The notes under the pieces: generated by a model
What the model was told of the DNA's origin: nothing
What the model saw: only the letters and a program-made list of their open reading frames with translations
The model's database searches: none
Shown: positions 8,332 to 18,890 of the stretch, piece after piece
Numbering within the stretch: position 1 is the first letter of the stretch
Layout of the letters: each line of letters opens with the position of its first letter
Position numbers and translations under genes: made by a program
From: Lampris incognitus
Taxonomy: Eukaryota; Chordata; Actinopteri; Lampriformes; Lampridae
DNA: 64,000 nucleotides
Assembly: GCF_029633865.1 (NCBI RefSeq)
Contig: NC_079213.1
Span: 107,973,061 to 108,037,060, forward strand
Direction: 5' to 3'

Positions 8332-10730
8332 ATATAACACAGCGGTCGGGAACCTATGGCTCGCGAGCCATATATGGCTCTTCCGGTGACGGCATATGGC
8401 TCCCAGACAATTTTGAGTTGAAAATTATTTTTTTTTCAAAAAAATCAGTTTGGAACTGATTTTAAAATACTTGTGATATTTCTTAATAATACTGTGTCAT
8501 TTTAAAGTAAACAGAAATTAGTTTTGAAGATAAATTTCACGGGTCACCCGTGGGTCGGGTCGGGAACCAATGGCTCGCGAGCATGTCCGGGTCATTGTAA
8601 AGGTGAAGAAATCAATTTTATCAGATAGCCAACTAGTTTATCCGCTTCAACCCTTGTAACGGAAAAGATGGCGAAAAGAAAAAAAGACGATGATTACCGT
8701 GCATTCCAGGCTGCGTGGACAGAGGAATTTGCATTTGTGGAGAGAGCAGGATCTGCGGTATGTCTAATATGCAATGATAAAATTGCATCGATGAAACGGT
8801 CAAATATAAAGCGGCACTTCGATACGCACCATGCTTCATTTGCATCGAAATATCCAGCGGGGGACAGCAGGAAAAGGGCATGCGAGGAGCTACAGCGGAG
8901 AGTGCAGACGAGTCAGCAGCAACTACGTGTGTGGACCAAGCAAGGTGACGGGAATTCCGCTAGCTTTGCGGGGGCTTTGGCAATAGTAAGGAATGGAAAG
9001 TCATTCACAGATGGCGAGTATGCCAAAACATTCATGCTTGATGTGGCCAATGAACTGTTTGATGACTTCCCAAATAAAGACAAGATAATCAAACGAATAA
9101 AAGACATGCCCCTGTCAGCAAGAACTGTGCACGATCGTAGCATCATGATGGCAAATCAAGTCGAGGAAACACAAATTAAGGACATAAACGCCGGGTCATA
9201 CTTTTCTCTCGAGTTAGATGAGTCAACAGACGTTAGCCATCTATCTCAGTGCAGTATCATTGCCAGGTATGCTGCAGGTGACACACTGCGTGAGGAAAGC
9301 TTGGCTGTTTTGCCAATGAAAGGGACAACAAGAGGAGAGGATTTATTCATGTCTTTCATGGAGTTTGCTAAAGAAAAAAAAACTACCGATGGATAAACTT
9401 ATTTCTGTCTGTACTGATGGTGCACCCTGTATGTTGGGGAAGAACAAAGGATTTGTAGCGCTTCTCCGTGAACATGAAAAGAGAGCCATCCTAAGTTTTC
9501 ATTGCATCCTGCACCAGGAGGCGCTTTGCGCTCAGACGTGTGGCCAGGAGCTTGGCGAGGTGATGTCTCTGGTCATTCGAGTGGTCAACTTTATTGTTGC
9601 CCGAGCTTTAAATGATCGCCAGTTTAAAGCTCTGTTAGAAGAAGTTGGGAATCATTATCCCGGTCTGCTTTTACACAGCAACGTGGATTGGTTGTCAAGG
9701 GGGAAGGTGCTCAGCCGTTTTGCAGCTTGCCTGAGTGAAATCCGGACTTTTCTTGAAATGAAAGGCGTCAAGCATCCTGAGCTAGACAACACTGACTGGC
9801 TCCTGCAGTTTCACTATCTCGTGGACATAACTGGCCATCTGAACCAGCTCAATGTGAAAATGCAAGGTATTGGAAATACAATCTCATCCCTTCAACAAGC
9901 AGTGTTTGCATTTGAAAGCAAGCTGGAAGTCTTTCTCAGGGACATTGAAACAGGTCGTCTTCTGCACTTTGAAAGACTGCAACAATTTAGAGATGCATGC
10001 TTAGCAAGTGACTCCACTCAACATCTGGATCTCCAGCAGCTAGCTGGCTTTACGTTCAATCTCCTGCAGTCATTCAAAGCACGTTTTGGAGAATTTCGTG
10101 CGCGCACTGGTCTTTTCAAGTTCATCACTCATCCACATGAGTGTGCAGTGGACAAAATCGACCTGACATGCATCCCCGGGGTCTCTATCGGAGACTTTGA
10201 GCTGGAAGTTGCTGACCTGAAGGCATCAGACATGTGGATGAGTAAGTTCAAGTCACTTAATGGAGAGTTGGAAAGTCTTGCGCGACAGCGAGCAGAGCTG
10301 GCGAGGGAACACAAGTGGACAGAAATTAAAAATCTTCAACCTGAAGACCAGCTGATTCTTAAAACTTGGAACGAGCTTCCTGTGACATACCACACAATGC
10401 AGCGTGTGAGTATTGCCGTATTGACCATGTTTGGCTCTACATATGCATGTGAACAGTCTTTCTCGCATATGAGGAACATTAAGACCAACCTACGCTCACG
10501 TTTAACTGATGGAAGCCTCAACGCCTGCATGAAGCTCAACCTCACCACGTATGAACCAGACTACAAGGCCATCAGCAAAACCATGCAGCACCAGAAGTCG
10601 CATTAAAAGTAAGACATATTTAATTTATTATACGTTAAAAATACTATATGGCTCTCAATGAAATATATTTAGAAATATTTGGCTTTTATGGCTCTCCCAG
10701 TCAAAAAGGTTCCCGACCCCTGATATAACA
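8332..10730 (+). mobile_element. Near-intact autonomous hAT transposon with target duplication
   Basis: The element is 8340-10722. The 5' end CAGCGGTCGGGAACCT and the complement of the 3' end, CAGGGGTCGGGAACCT, differ at one of 16 bases. The 8-base duplication ATATAACA flanks it exactly (8332-8339 and 10723-10730). Subterminal 'tatggctc' motifs recur near both ends. One transposase gene fills most of the interior. The family resembles the vertebrate Charlie/SPIN-like hATs that gave rise to GTF2IRD2-type domesticated genes (recall of family resemblance, not searched). Confidence 0.95.
8668..10606 (+). pseudogene. hAT transposase, one frameshift from intact
   Basis: Two abutting frames make one transposase of about 650 residues. 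Segment 1 (8668-about 9380) starts MAKRKKDDDYRAFQ. It has a BED-type zinc finger (CLIC, then HFDTHH, residues about 31-54) and the first catalytic region around LELDESTDVSHLSQC. Segment 2 (about 9385-10606) continues with ISVCTDGAPCMLG, the second catalytic aspartate region, and ends with the conserved hAT dimerisation block (FGSTYACEQSFSHM..KTNLRSRLTDGSL). The break is a run of nine A at about 9374-9382, where the frame moves by one base. No other stop interrupts the gene. The catalytic parts look complete. The start is set by the first ATG downstream of the terminal repeat. The frameshift could be real, a sequencing error in a homopolymer, or tolerated by slippage. Confidence 0.9.
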
Positions 10731-11990
10731 CAATAAATTGGAATCCAGACAAACCTTCATTAAACTCTGTTTCTACACACGCACAAGCACACGTACACAA
10801 ACATTATTGATCTAAGCAAGCATGCACATACAAACATCGAACATTCTTTCACCTCTTGCTTTCGATCAGTTTTTAAAATATCTGCTGCAGACCATTTGAC
10901 CTGTGTTTTGCTGACCCTTGGCAACCCTCCGGGGTATAACTGCCAACATATGTGGGCTATAATTCTACGATACAGCATCTGTGTCCACTTCAGCCGCACT
11001 GCATTTAGAAAGAATCCAGGTTGATTTTGGGCATTGGATGAAAGGAGAGGCTGTTTGGGTTTTAAGGTTAAGCTATGAGGTCATATGTGAAGAAAAGAAG
11101 TAAGGGGGGGGAAAGGGAGTAAGAGAAGTACGAAATAGTGAGCAATGTATGGGAGTGAGAAGTGAGTGGTGGTCGGTCTGGTGATGTCAACAGGATGTGC
11201 ATATTTTTCTTTTCACGCAAGCATCGATCACAAGATTACCCTTTAGGCTTTGAACTTGTTACTGCCTTGCCCGCGGCTTGATGTGATTTATTTGTGATCT
11301 GGGGGAAAGCGTGCAGATCTGGATTCAGTTTAGCCTTTCAGTTCCTAATTAATGAGATGATCAAGGTGACCCGCTCAGCCGTCGCTCTCAACAGCCCGAC
11401 ACGGACTCGAGGAGAACGATTGTTCCTTTAGCTTTGATTCATTCAAGACACTGATTTCAGTATGTCGTAACTTTCTTCTAAATGAATCAAAGATGTCCCA
11501 AAAACATAAACAAAACAAAGCAAATACGGCTTCTCCTAATTATGACTTTCATCTCTGAGGATAATTAAAATCCACTTAATTAACTTTGGATAATTTCCAC
11601 TGACATCTGCACATGCAAGGCAACCTTTTCCAAGTAAAATAAGCTTCATCCACAGTCTCTTGCATCTGCATCCTGGCTAACATATCGTTCTGTGTTTGAA
11701 GGCCAAGGTGTTTTAGGTTTTGCTTCGGCATAGTACAGACACAATCAAACAGTCAAATGGAACTGAATGTGCAAACATAGTATTGCATTACGGTGGAAAG
11801 TAATCGTTTAATTTAGGATAGTTTTTCTGGGTTGTTTCCTAATGAGCTGTTTTTCTGGGTCAAACTAGAAGGGAAACTGTTCCAGTAAAGTGTGAGACTG
11901 CATTTTCAAGACAGTGGTAGTAACATGACGGCATCATTGTTTTTTGTGATGGCATAACTACAAAACAGATTCATTAACAACAATAACAAT
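10731..11990. other. Intergenic, no gene; possible conserved noncoding stretch
   Basis: No gene or repeat is seen. The part 11240-11660 has repeated TAATTA/TTAATT homeodomain-like cores and balanced composition and is free of recognisable transposon sequence. That fits, but does not prove, a conserved noncoding element about 7 kb upstream of rgs4. Confidence 0.35.
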
Positions 11991-12640
11991 CATAAACATA
12001 TCAATATCTCAATATCTCGTCCAACTCTACCGTTTCGTTTAGTGATGTCGCTTTGTGCTACTGTGGGGTTTGACCTCTCATTGACGTTAAGCACCCAAGA
12101 AATTGGGTAAAAATCACGACTGAACCAGTTGTCCACCTGCTTCGATCCACTTTTCCACTTTTCTATATGAGCCCCAGCTTTTTCACAATCGGCTACCCTT
12201 GCTCGTTTGAGTTGCTCCTGCTCGTCCAAGAAGCGCAGCACGCGAGAGCTGGTTCGCCATTTCATAACTCACTCCCTATTGGATTTCACCGAGTAACATG
12301 TATCCAACCAACCTCTCGTTAGCTCCCTATTTCCCAATGGTAACCCGTCACACAACAAGTCTTCCGCTCTCGGATGTCCAGGTGAACAGCCCAAGATGCG
12401 TCTAACCTGTCCCGTTTCTGCCAAGATATTGCCCACTAGGAGACGACCATTCTTGTCTCGCCAGAGTGTCATCTCACCGAGATTATTGTATCTGAGCCCT
12501 ATCCAGTGTGGCGGTCCCACAGCTTTTTTTCTCAAGGAGCCTCTGGTTCTACATCTCAAGGCCATCCTGCCCACTTAGCGTCATCATAGTCGTCTAAGGT
12601 GCCTCCGTTGATGGTTGCATGTGTCTCTGGGAGCAACATG
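11990..12640 (-). other. Unrecognised ORF-like sequence
   Basis: Two - strand frames (12269-12574, 101 residues; 11990-12265, 91 residues) run almost end to end in different frames with gene-like composition, for example WRDKNGRLLVGNILAETG and LDEQEQLKRARVADCEKAG. I do not recognise a family. It may be a degenerate retroelement or an old processed insertion. There is no promoter, splice or poly(A) support. Confidence 0.25.
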
Positions 12641-12829
12641 GCTAGTCACGCATTCATTAGGGGCTAGGTTATTTTTTATGTCACTTTCTTGACAATTCGG
12701 GATTGCACCTGCTAAGGCAAGTTTGGTTTAGGGTAGAACCAACTTCCATGCATCCCCTCTCCCCCCACAGTTAACTGATACACCCCCGGTCCCACAGTGA
12801 CCCACTTCCATTTTTCATTTTGATTTGAA

Positions 12830-13060
12830 AAAGTTTATTTCCATAGGGTTAGTGGTTGTGTCAGGAAGATCATCCGACATAAAATTTTGCCAACTCACGA
12901 TGTGGCTTGACTATACTGGATAGGTCAAGGCCCGGGTTAACAACAACAGACAATAGTGCTGTGCCCTCACAGGGTACCAGTGGAAATGATAAAATCCTCT
13001 GTGGCGACCCCTGAGAAACAGGGACAAGCCGAAAGAAGATTTGAAAAAGATTATTTATGC
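12830..13060 (+). repeat. Ends-only RTE derivative
   Basis: The copy runs from 'tgtcaggaagatcatccgacataaaattttgcc' through 'ggataggtcaaggcccgggttaac' to 'ctctgtggcgacccctgagaaacagggacaagccgaaag'. It is the inverse-orientation relative of 2293-2575, with the 3' terminus of the RTE family at the right. Confidence 0.55.
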
Positions 13061-13394
13061 GCTTTTTTCCATAGCTACTTTCTTGCTTATTTATTCACTG
13101 CTATCATGCTAATGATGCTGAAGGGCACTATATACATTGTATACATATGTTTCATCATATTATGTTATATTCATCCATTATATCAAAGCAACTTCAAATA
13201 ATCCTTGGTCTCAATGAGATATACCAAAAACTGTCATTAAGTTTGCTACGGATCAGAGAGAACAAAAAGATCAAGCGGTTGTCGACTTCATATCAAAATC
13301 ATCTTTCCCTGCACTGTATAGTTCATTATACAAACTAAACAGGAGGACCACTCTATACGAATGAATGACCAAACTGCTTCAATGAGGTGGTGTG

Positions 13395-13640
13395 TGTCAT
13401 AATCAATCAATCAATCAATCAATCAAAACTTTATTTATATAGCACCTTTTGTGCAAAATTCCAATACAATGTGCTTAACAATACAATGAAAATACAACAA
13501 TACCATGAAAATACAACAACACAGTGAAAATAAATGGTACTATAATGAAATGATAATATAGAAAATAAGAGACATGGTTGGGGCGGCACAGTGGTACGCA
13601 CTGTCGCCTCACAGCAAAAAGGCTCTAGGTTTGAGATTAC
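13395..13640. repeat. (AATC)n repeat, then SINE-A head fragment
   Basis: (AATC)n at 13400-13425 is followed by 'actttatttatatagcacctttt', a short repeat also found near 36893. At 13580-13640 is a SINE-A/B head fragment ('ggcggcacagtggtacgcactgtcgcctcacagcaaaaaggctc'). Confidence 0.6.
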
Positions 13641-13754
13641 TAATGTGAGATTCAAAATTCAAATCAGGGTCAAGATTTTTTGCAAGCGGCTTGGCATTTT
13701 GTGCTGGAGATTTTAAGTTAGTGCACAGTATCTCTCTCTGGACCTTTGCTCTGA

Positions 13755-16700
13755 TAACACTGGTCAACACAATTTTTCTTGCATGGGTTTTTCTAACGGA
13801 TTCTAGCTGACTTTTGGGTGCTGAATCCGAATCTGGCATTAGTTTTTGCCTATCACATCAGGTTTTTGAACTATGAAAAATCATTATTTTTGAGAAAACA
13901 GCAATTTTACGCTCGAAGTTAAAAAACACTGTTGCATTAGAAGATCGATCGATGCAAAAATGATTACAATGAAATGTACCTACTTCAATTACAATATTAA
14001 ATCATACATTAACATTTAATCCATGCTGGCTTGCATATTTTTACACATTTTCTCAATAATTTTAATGAATGAAAAGTTTACAAATTTCACTAAACTAATA
14101 TATAGATGGAAAAAGTTCCCCTTAACATGGTGTACATCGCTTAAATACAAGGCATCACTCAAGCTCAAAGCAGTTTTGTGACTTTTCACGACATTCAAAA
14201 TGCAGCAATAAATGCAAACATTTGCGAATATAAGAAAATAAGTACCGGTACTTGAAAGCGTAAGTATCCAAAGGCACAGGTGTAATCATATTACAACATG
14301 GTAAACTTCCTCTTTGTGGACAATCTCTTATATACAGCATCTGGGACATCCCTCATCAAACGCCAGCAGTAATCTGCCATCATATTTGAGTCCCAACGAC
14401 CTTGATAACGTTCTTCCATCACTTTAATGTCTTAATGGAAACGTTCACCCTGTTCCTCGCTTACATCTCCAAGGTTATCTGGAAACTTGCTCAGGTGACT
14501 GTGCAAGTAGTGCACCTTGATGCTCATTCTGCACCCCAGCGCTCGCAGACTAAGGAGCAGCTCCTCCACAATTGCTCGGTAGTTGTCATCTTCTTGTTCC
14601 CAAGAAAATTCTGCACCACATTAGTGAATGCATTCCATGCTCGAGCTTCGACAGCGGTCATTGTCATAACGAAGTGTGGGTCCTTGAGTAATGTTCTGAT
14701 CTGAGGTCCGTCGAATATCCCTGCTTTTTTCTTCTCATCGCTAAGACTCGGAAAGGTTGAACATATGTAGCCAAAGCAGTCTCCAGTGTGATCAAGAGCT
14801 TTAACAAACTGCTTCATCAGACCGAGTTTGATGTGCAATGGTGGAAGGATGATATTTTTCCGATCAACCAGTGGTTCATTAATGATGTTCTTGTCACCAG
14901 GTATCAAACTATTCCTTGATGGCCATTCCTTTCTCACCCAGTGCTCCTCCTTAGCCCTACTGTCCCAGTAGCATAGGAAACAAGGGTATTTGGTGTAACC
15001 TCCTTGTTGCCCCAAAAGGAAGTTCACCATTTTCAAATCCACACATATCAACCAGTCATGATCGTGGTACTTCAATTGTTCAAGTACAACCTGGATGTTT
15101 GCATACTCCTCCTTCAAGGTCACTGAGTGTCCTATAGGGATGGATCCATAGATGTTCCCATTGTGAAGTAAAACACATTTCAAACTTCTTTTCAAACTGT
15201 CAATAAAGAGTCTCCACTCACTTGAATGGTACGCAGGCAATCCCATATTGAGAAGAAGCCCTTCAACATCATTGCAATATACAAGTTGACCATCAGAGTG
15301 GAAATACTTCCTCAGTTGTGCCTCTCTGTTGCGATAAAATTAGATGTTTGTGCCAGGTTTGAGAAGGTTTTTCTCTTGCAGCCTGGAAGCCAACAACTCA
15401 GCAGATTGTTTTGGCAAATTCAAATCTCGGATCAGATCATTCAATTCAGGCTGACTATACAGTGAAGGTCGATCAAAAAATGAATCCAAAGGCTTGTACT
15501 CTGCGTCTGCTTCTTCATCATCATCAACGGATAACGATGTGGATGAAGTAAGTGCTTCCTCATCAATCTCTGTGAGCTCGGTAAAAATAGGTACAGGTAT
15601 TTCGTCACAATGAGGAACTGGCCATATAGCAGAGGGTATGCTAGGGTATTTCATGTATTGCTTGTTTTTCTTATTGAATCCTTTGACATTTACAAGGCAG
15701 AAGTAGCAGTCATCTAGGTGGTTTTTTGATTCTCTCCAAACCATCGGCACACCAAACTTGAGCTTAGCATTTTTTCCTTGAGACCATGATCTCAGAGTTT
15801 CGACACAAGTCGTGCATACTTTATGAGGGGCCCAGTGTTTGTCCTGGTCTCCAAGCGGTACTTTAAGGTATGCACGGTACACTCTCTTGACGAATGTAGT
15901 GATGTTGCATATTTGAGGGGCTAAAGTGAAGCATCCACAGATATAACAGAAGATATCTGGGTTGTTACGGCACTTTCTTCTCTTTAGAGGTGTAGGCATA
16001 GCTAGCTGACAGTGTAAGGTACCGGTATAAACAGCAGAGTCTTAACAGCAGATTAGGTTGTCTTCGCAGCTGCAAATCACAAAACATAAACAAAGACTTA
16101 GAACATTTGTAAAATCATTTTAACCCTTTAATGCATAACAAATTCATACCCCCGTTACTACACAACTGGGGTCAAAATGACCCCAATTAATTTACTTTTC
16201 AATTCATTTTCCATTAAACTCCTTCTCCTTGCAAACAGTACCCCCTCCTCCCCCTCTGCACCCTCAAAAATTATACATTTGTGTTTTTTCCCACACTCAG
16301 GACCAGCACCTGCTGTGATCATGCTCTGACAATGCTCTGATCATGCTCTGACCATGTCAACCATACTGTATGCATCACACTCTATTTTACAGTGTTATGA
16401 TGTATAATATAGTATAAAAACTTGATTCAAGAGTTATGAAACTGTTTAACATAGAATTATGTATTGTATTTCTGATTTTAAACATCAGCTTACCTTAGGA
16501 AGAGCAGGATTTATGTTTGTTGACAGCACTTGGGGAAATGTCTGCTGCATCTGTGGCTGACTCCTTCAAAATGACTGACATCCCCACCCCCCACCCCCTT
16601 ATGTGACACTTTAAATTTGGACCCATGCAAACATGAACTAAATATATAGTTCCATCTCTTAAAATTGCATAGGGTGGCTGCTTTTGACTGGGATCCCAGC

Positions 16701-17069
16701 AAGAAGCACTAGTAAAAACAGTAGTAAAAAATTTCATTTGTGATGAAAAAGCAATATATTTATAGAATACATGTGATATTACATGATAAAATACATTTAT
16801 TTCAAATATATGACAAATAAACACTCAGCCTAGCATGAAATTACTTAGGAAATGAATAGGGGTCATTTTTATCCCCACCAAGATTGCCAGACTAGATGGT
16901 CAACTTTTGTAAAATCCTGAATAAGGAGCATACAGATAGCACAAAAACTTGATGTGATAGAGAAAATCTGAGGTCAGATTTGGATTCAGCAGCCCAAAAT
17001 TAGCCAAAAACAGTTTCCAAAGTCCATGCAAGAAAAAAAAAAAAACTATATTTTTTTAGACCAGTGTAA
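13755..17069 (-). mobile_element. 3.3-kb DNA transposon of unassigned family
   Basis: The ends are CACTGGTC at 13758 and GACCAGTG ending at 17066, flanked by TAA on both sides (13755-13757 and 17067-17069). Beyond the first 8 bases the ends remain inverted copies for over 100 bases, with mismatches and small indels. Shared blocks include cttgcatgg, gctgaatcc.aatctg, and ctatcacatca.gtttttg (left about 13780-13875, right about 16935-17035). A large coding region lies between them on the - strand. A 3-base TAA duplication would fit PIF/Harbinger, but the protein is not a Harbinger transposase I recognise. Long imperfect inverted termini plus one large gene argue for a cut-and-paste element. Confidence 0.8.
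14291..15999 (-). pseudogene. Putative transposase of the unassigned element (C-x2-C N-terminus)
   Basis: The coding region starts MPTPLKRRKCRNNPD at 15999. Residues about 15-75 carry paired cysteines (CYIC, then CTTC) and a later CYFC, suggesting zinc binding. An acidic stretch follows (LSVDDDEEADAEY). After a single TAA at 15340-15342 the same frame continues with FYRNRE..YFHSDGQLVYC, SEWRLFIDSLKRSLK, CVDLKMVNFLLGQQGGYTK, YPCFLCYWDSR and LPPLHIKLGLMKQFVKAL. A one-base frameshift occurs near 14590, then comes LGCRMSIKVHYLHSHLSKFP, SEEQGERFH, a second stop (14432-14434) and ERYQGRW..NMMADYCW. I recall this motif set from many uncharacterised fish and invertebrate proteins. The D, H and E residues in VDLK, LHSHL and SEEQGERFH may be RNase H-type catalytic residues (inference). 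About 550 residues in all, broken by two stops and one frameshift. Confidence 0.75.
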
Positions 17070-17600
17070 TTAAAACCTTGGTCTTATCTTTGTTCGATCG
17101 CAAAAAATGATTTGACTTCCACAAGTTGATATTATCAACACATTGACCCAGTTAATCAACAGGGCTGATGTTATTGGCCATTAAAGAGATGCACAGTTGT
17201 GTATCATCGGCATAGCTATGAAAATTAAATCTCGTGTTCTCTGATGAGATTTCCCAGTGGAAGCACTTGGGTACTGAACAACCCACGTCCAAGTATGGAG
17301 CCTCGAGAAGAACCCACATGTTATACTAGCCAAGGAGTGGTCATCAAGGGAGACAAAAGTCTCCCTCTTTCTGAATGTTCTTGAATAAACTATCCATTAG
17401 GGGGAAAAAAAGTGCAAAAAAAGGTATATTTATTTTAATACAACTAATCATATCATATGCTTTTGTGGACTGATATGAGCATTTGGAACCCAGTTCAGTC
17501 TTTTGAACTGGATGTGAACACATTACAAGTCCTTCACTATGTTTTTCAGGCAACAATAGTTCAACAGTGGATTATTCCGTAGCTCAGTCATTTTCAGTTC
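17070..17600. repeat. Old interspersed repeat flanking the transposon
   Basis: 'cacagttgtgtatcatcggcatagctatgaaa' and 'tgagatttcccagtggaagcac' resemble a known type of fish interspersed repeat (recall). No intact frame is present. Confidence 0.4.
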
Positions 17601-18600
17601 CCTCCTAAATTAGGTCACACACAACCCAAAGTGTCATGCAGTTCCACTGCTTTCCTCTCTGCCTGCCTCCCTGACACATGTGCAGATATTCAACTGACAA
17701 CCGATAGTTAATTGGGTACATCTTATTGACAACAGGCCACTCCTGATTCTCGCGACCCCCAAAATGTAAAGCATGCTATGTTTTGCTACACTTTGGTTTC
17801 TAATCTGTTGAATCAGCAACACGTTTGGTAATGTCGCTTGTGGGGTTTCTTCAGGATAGCTGGACTGAATCCTGGGGCAGTCATGTTTTTGAGAAGGAAT
17901 TACTGCAATACATTGGAATTTGTTTTGACGAGATCAACCCACAAGCGGCGCAATCCAAACTAGCTATATAATGGTATCACTTTACAGTAAGGCATGTGTC
18001 ATCAAGGGTTAGTAAGTGGTTTCTAATTATTCTATTCATGTTGATAACAAGGTATTATATAATTTTGATTAAAATACTTTTGAGTTGCCAGGTTGGGAAT
18101 CCAGATTTGATTTTTTATTTTTATTTTGATATACTCTACTGATCAATACAAGAGAGTCTTCATAGACATTCTCTCAGAGACCACTTGACCGGCAACCTTA
18201 AAAGTCTTTCATTAATATGTTATAATGTTATAACACATCCATAAATTAGTTATTAACCATTAATTAAGCGATAAGCAACCACTCCAAACCTTTTTTAAAG
18301 TATGCCTTATTGTAAGATGGTACTCAAAAAAGATGACCTTCTACTTCACTGATTAGAAATCAATATACTTAAATCTTAACACTGCTCTGTACAAAAGGTC
18401 ATACGGGCAGGATGTCATTGAGATTAATGGTAATCTGTCTCAGGGGAACCAGGAGTTCATTTGGATTAAAGTGTGTTTTTCCGAGAAGGGATTACTATTG
18501 CAATTCCTTGGATTCCAGCAACGCCTCCCTCAGTGGAAAACACCTTTGTGTTTGGTTACTTTCACTTTTTTCCATTACTGTCTGCAGTAAATTTCCCTCA
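17601..18600. other. Intergenic region upstream of rgs4
   Basis: No gene is recognised. Short frames only. Confidence 0.5.
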
Positions 18601-18616
18601 TAGAACACACACACTC

Positions 18617-18662
18617 ACACTCTCTCTCTCTCTCTCTCTCCACATGCACACACACACACACT
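18617..18662. repeat. (CT)n and (CA)n microsatellites
   Basis: Simple CT then CA repeats immediately upstream of the rgs4 core promoter. Confidence 0.9.
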
Positions 18663-18674
18663 CAGTCTGGTGTG

Positions 18675-18717
18675 ATTGGTCAGCTCTCAGCCAGTATGGA
18701 GACTCTGGAGGTATAAA
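18675..18717 (+). promoter_or_regulatory. rgs4: rgs4 core promoter: inverted CCAAT and TATA box
   Basis: ATTGG at 18675-18679 (CCAAT on the other strand) and TATAAA at 18712-18717. A TATA box here predicts transcription starting near 18742-18750, leaving a 5' leader of about 140-150 bases before the ATG at 18891. Spacing and order are those of a classical TATA promoter. The start site is inferred. Confidence 0.7.
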
Positions 18718-18890
18718 ACCTTTGGCGGGGGTGGAGACACCCACAGCTCACAGACTGATAGAAGAGTGCAGTAAACTGTTGTCAAGAGCTATATGTAGCT
18801 TTGGTTATCCTGTTGTGTTTGCGTCATCATTCACACCAGTGTTAGATACACTTTTACTCTCTGCTGGCACTGGATGTATAGCAGTCCACC

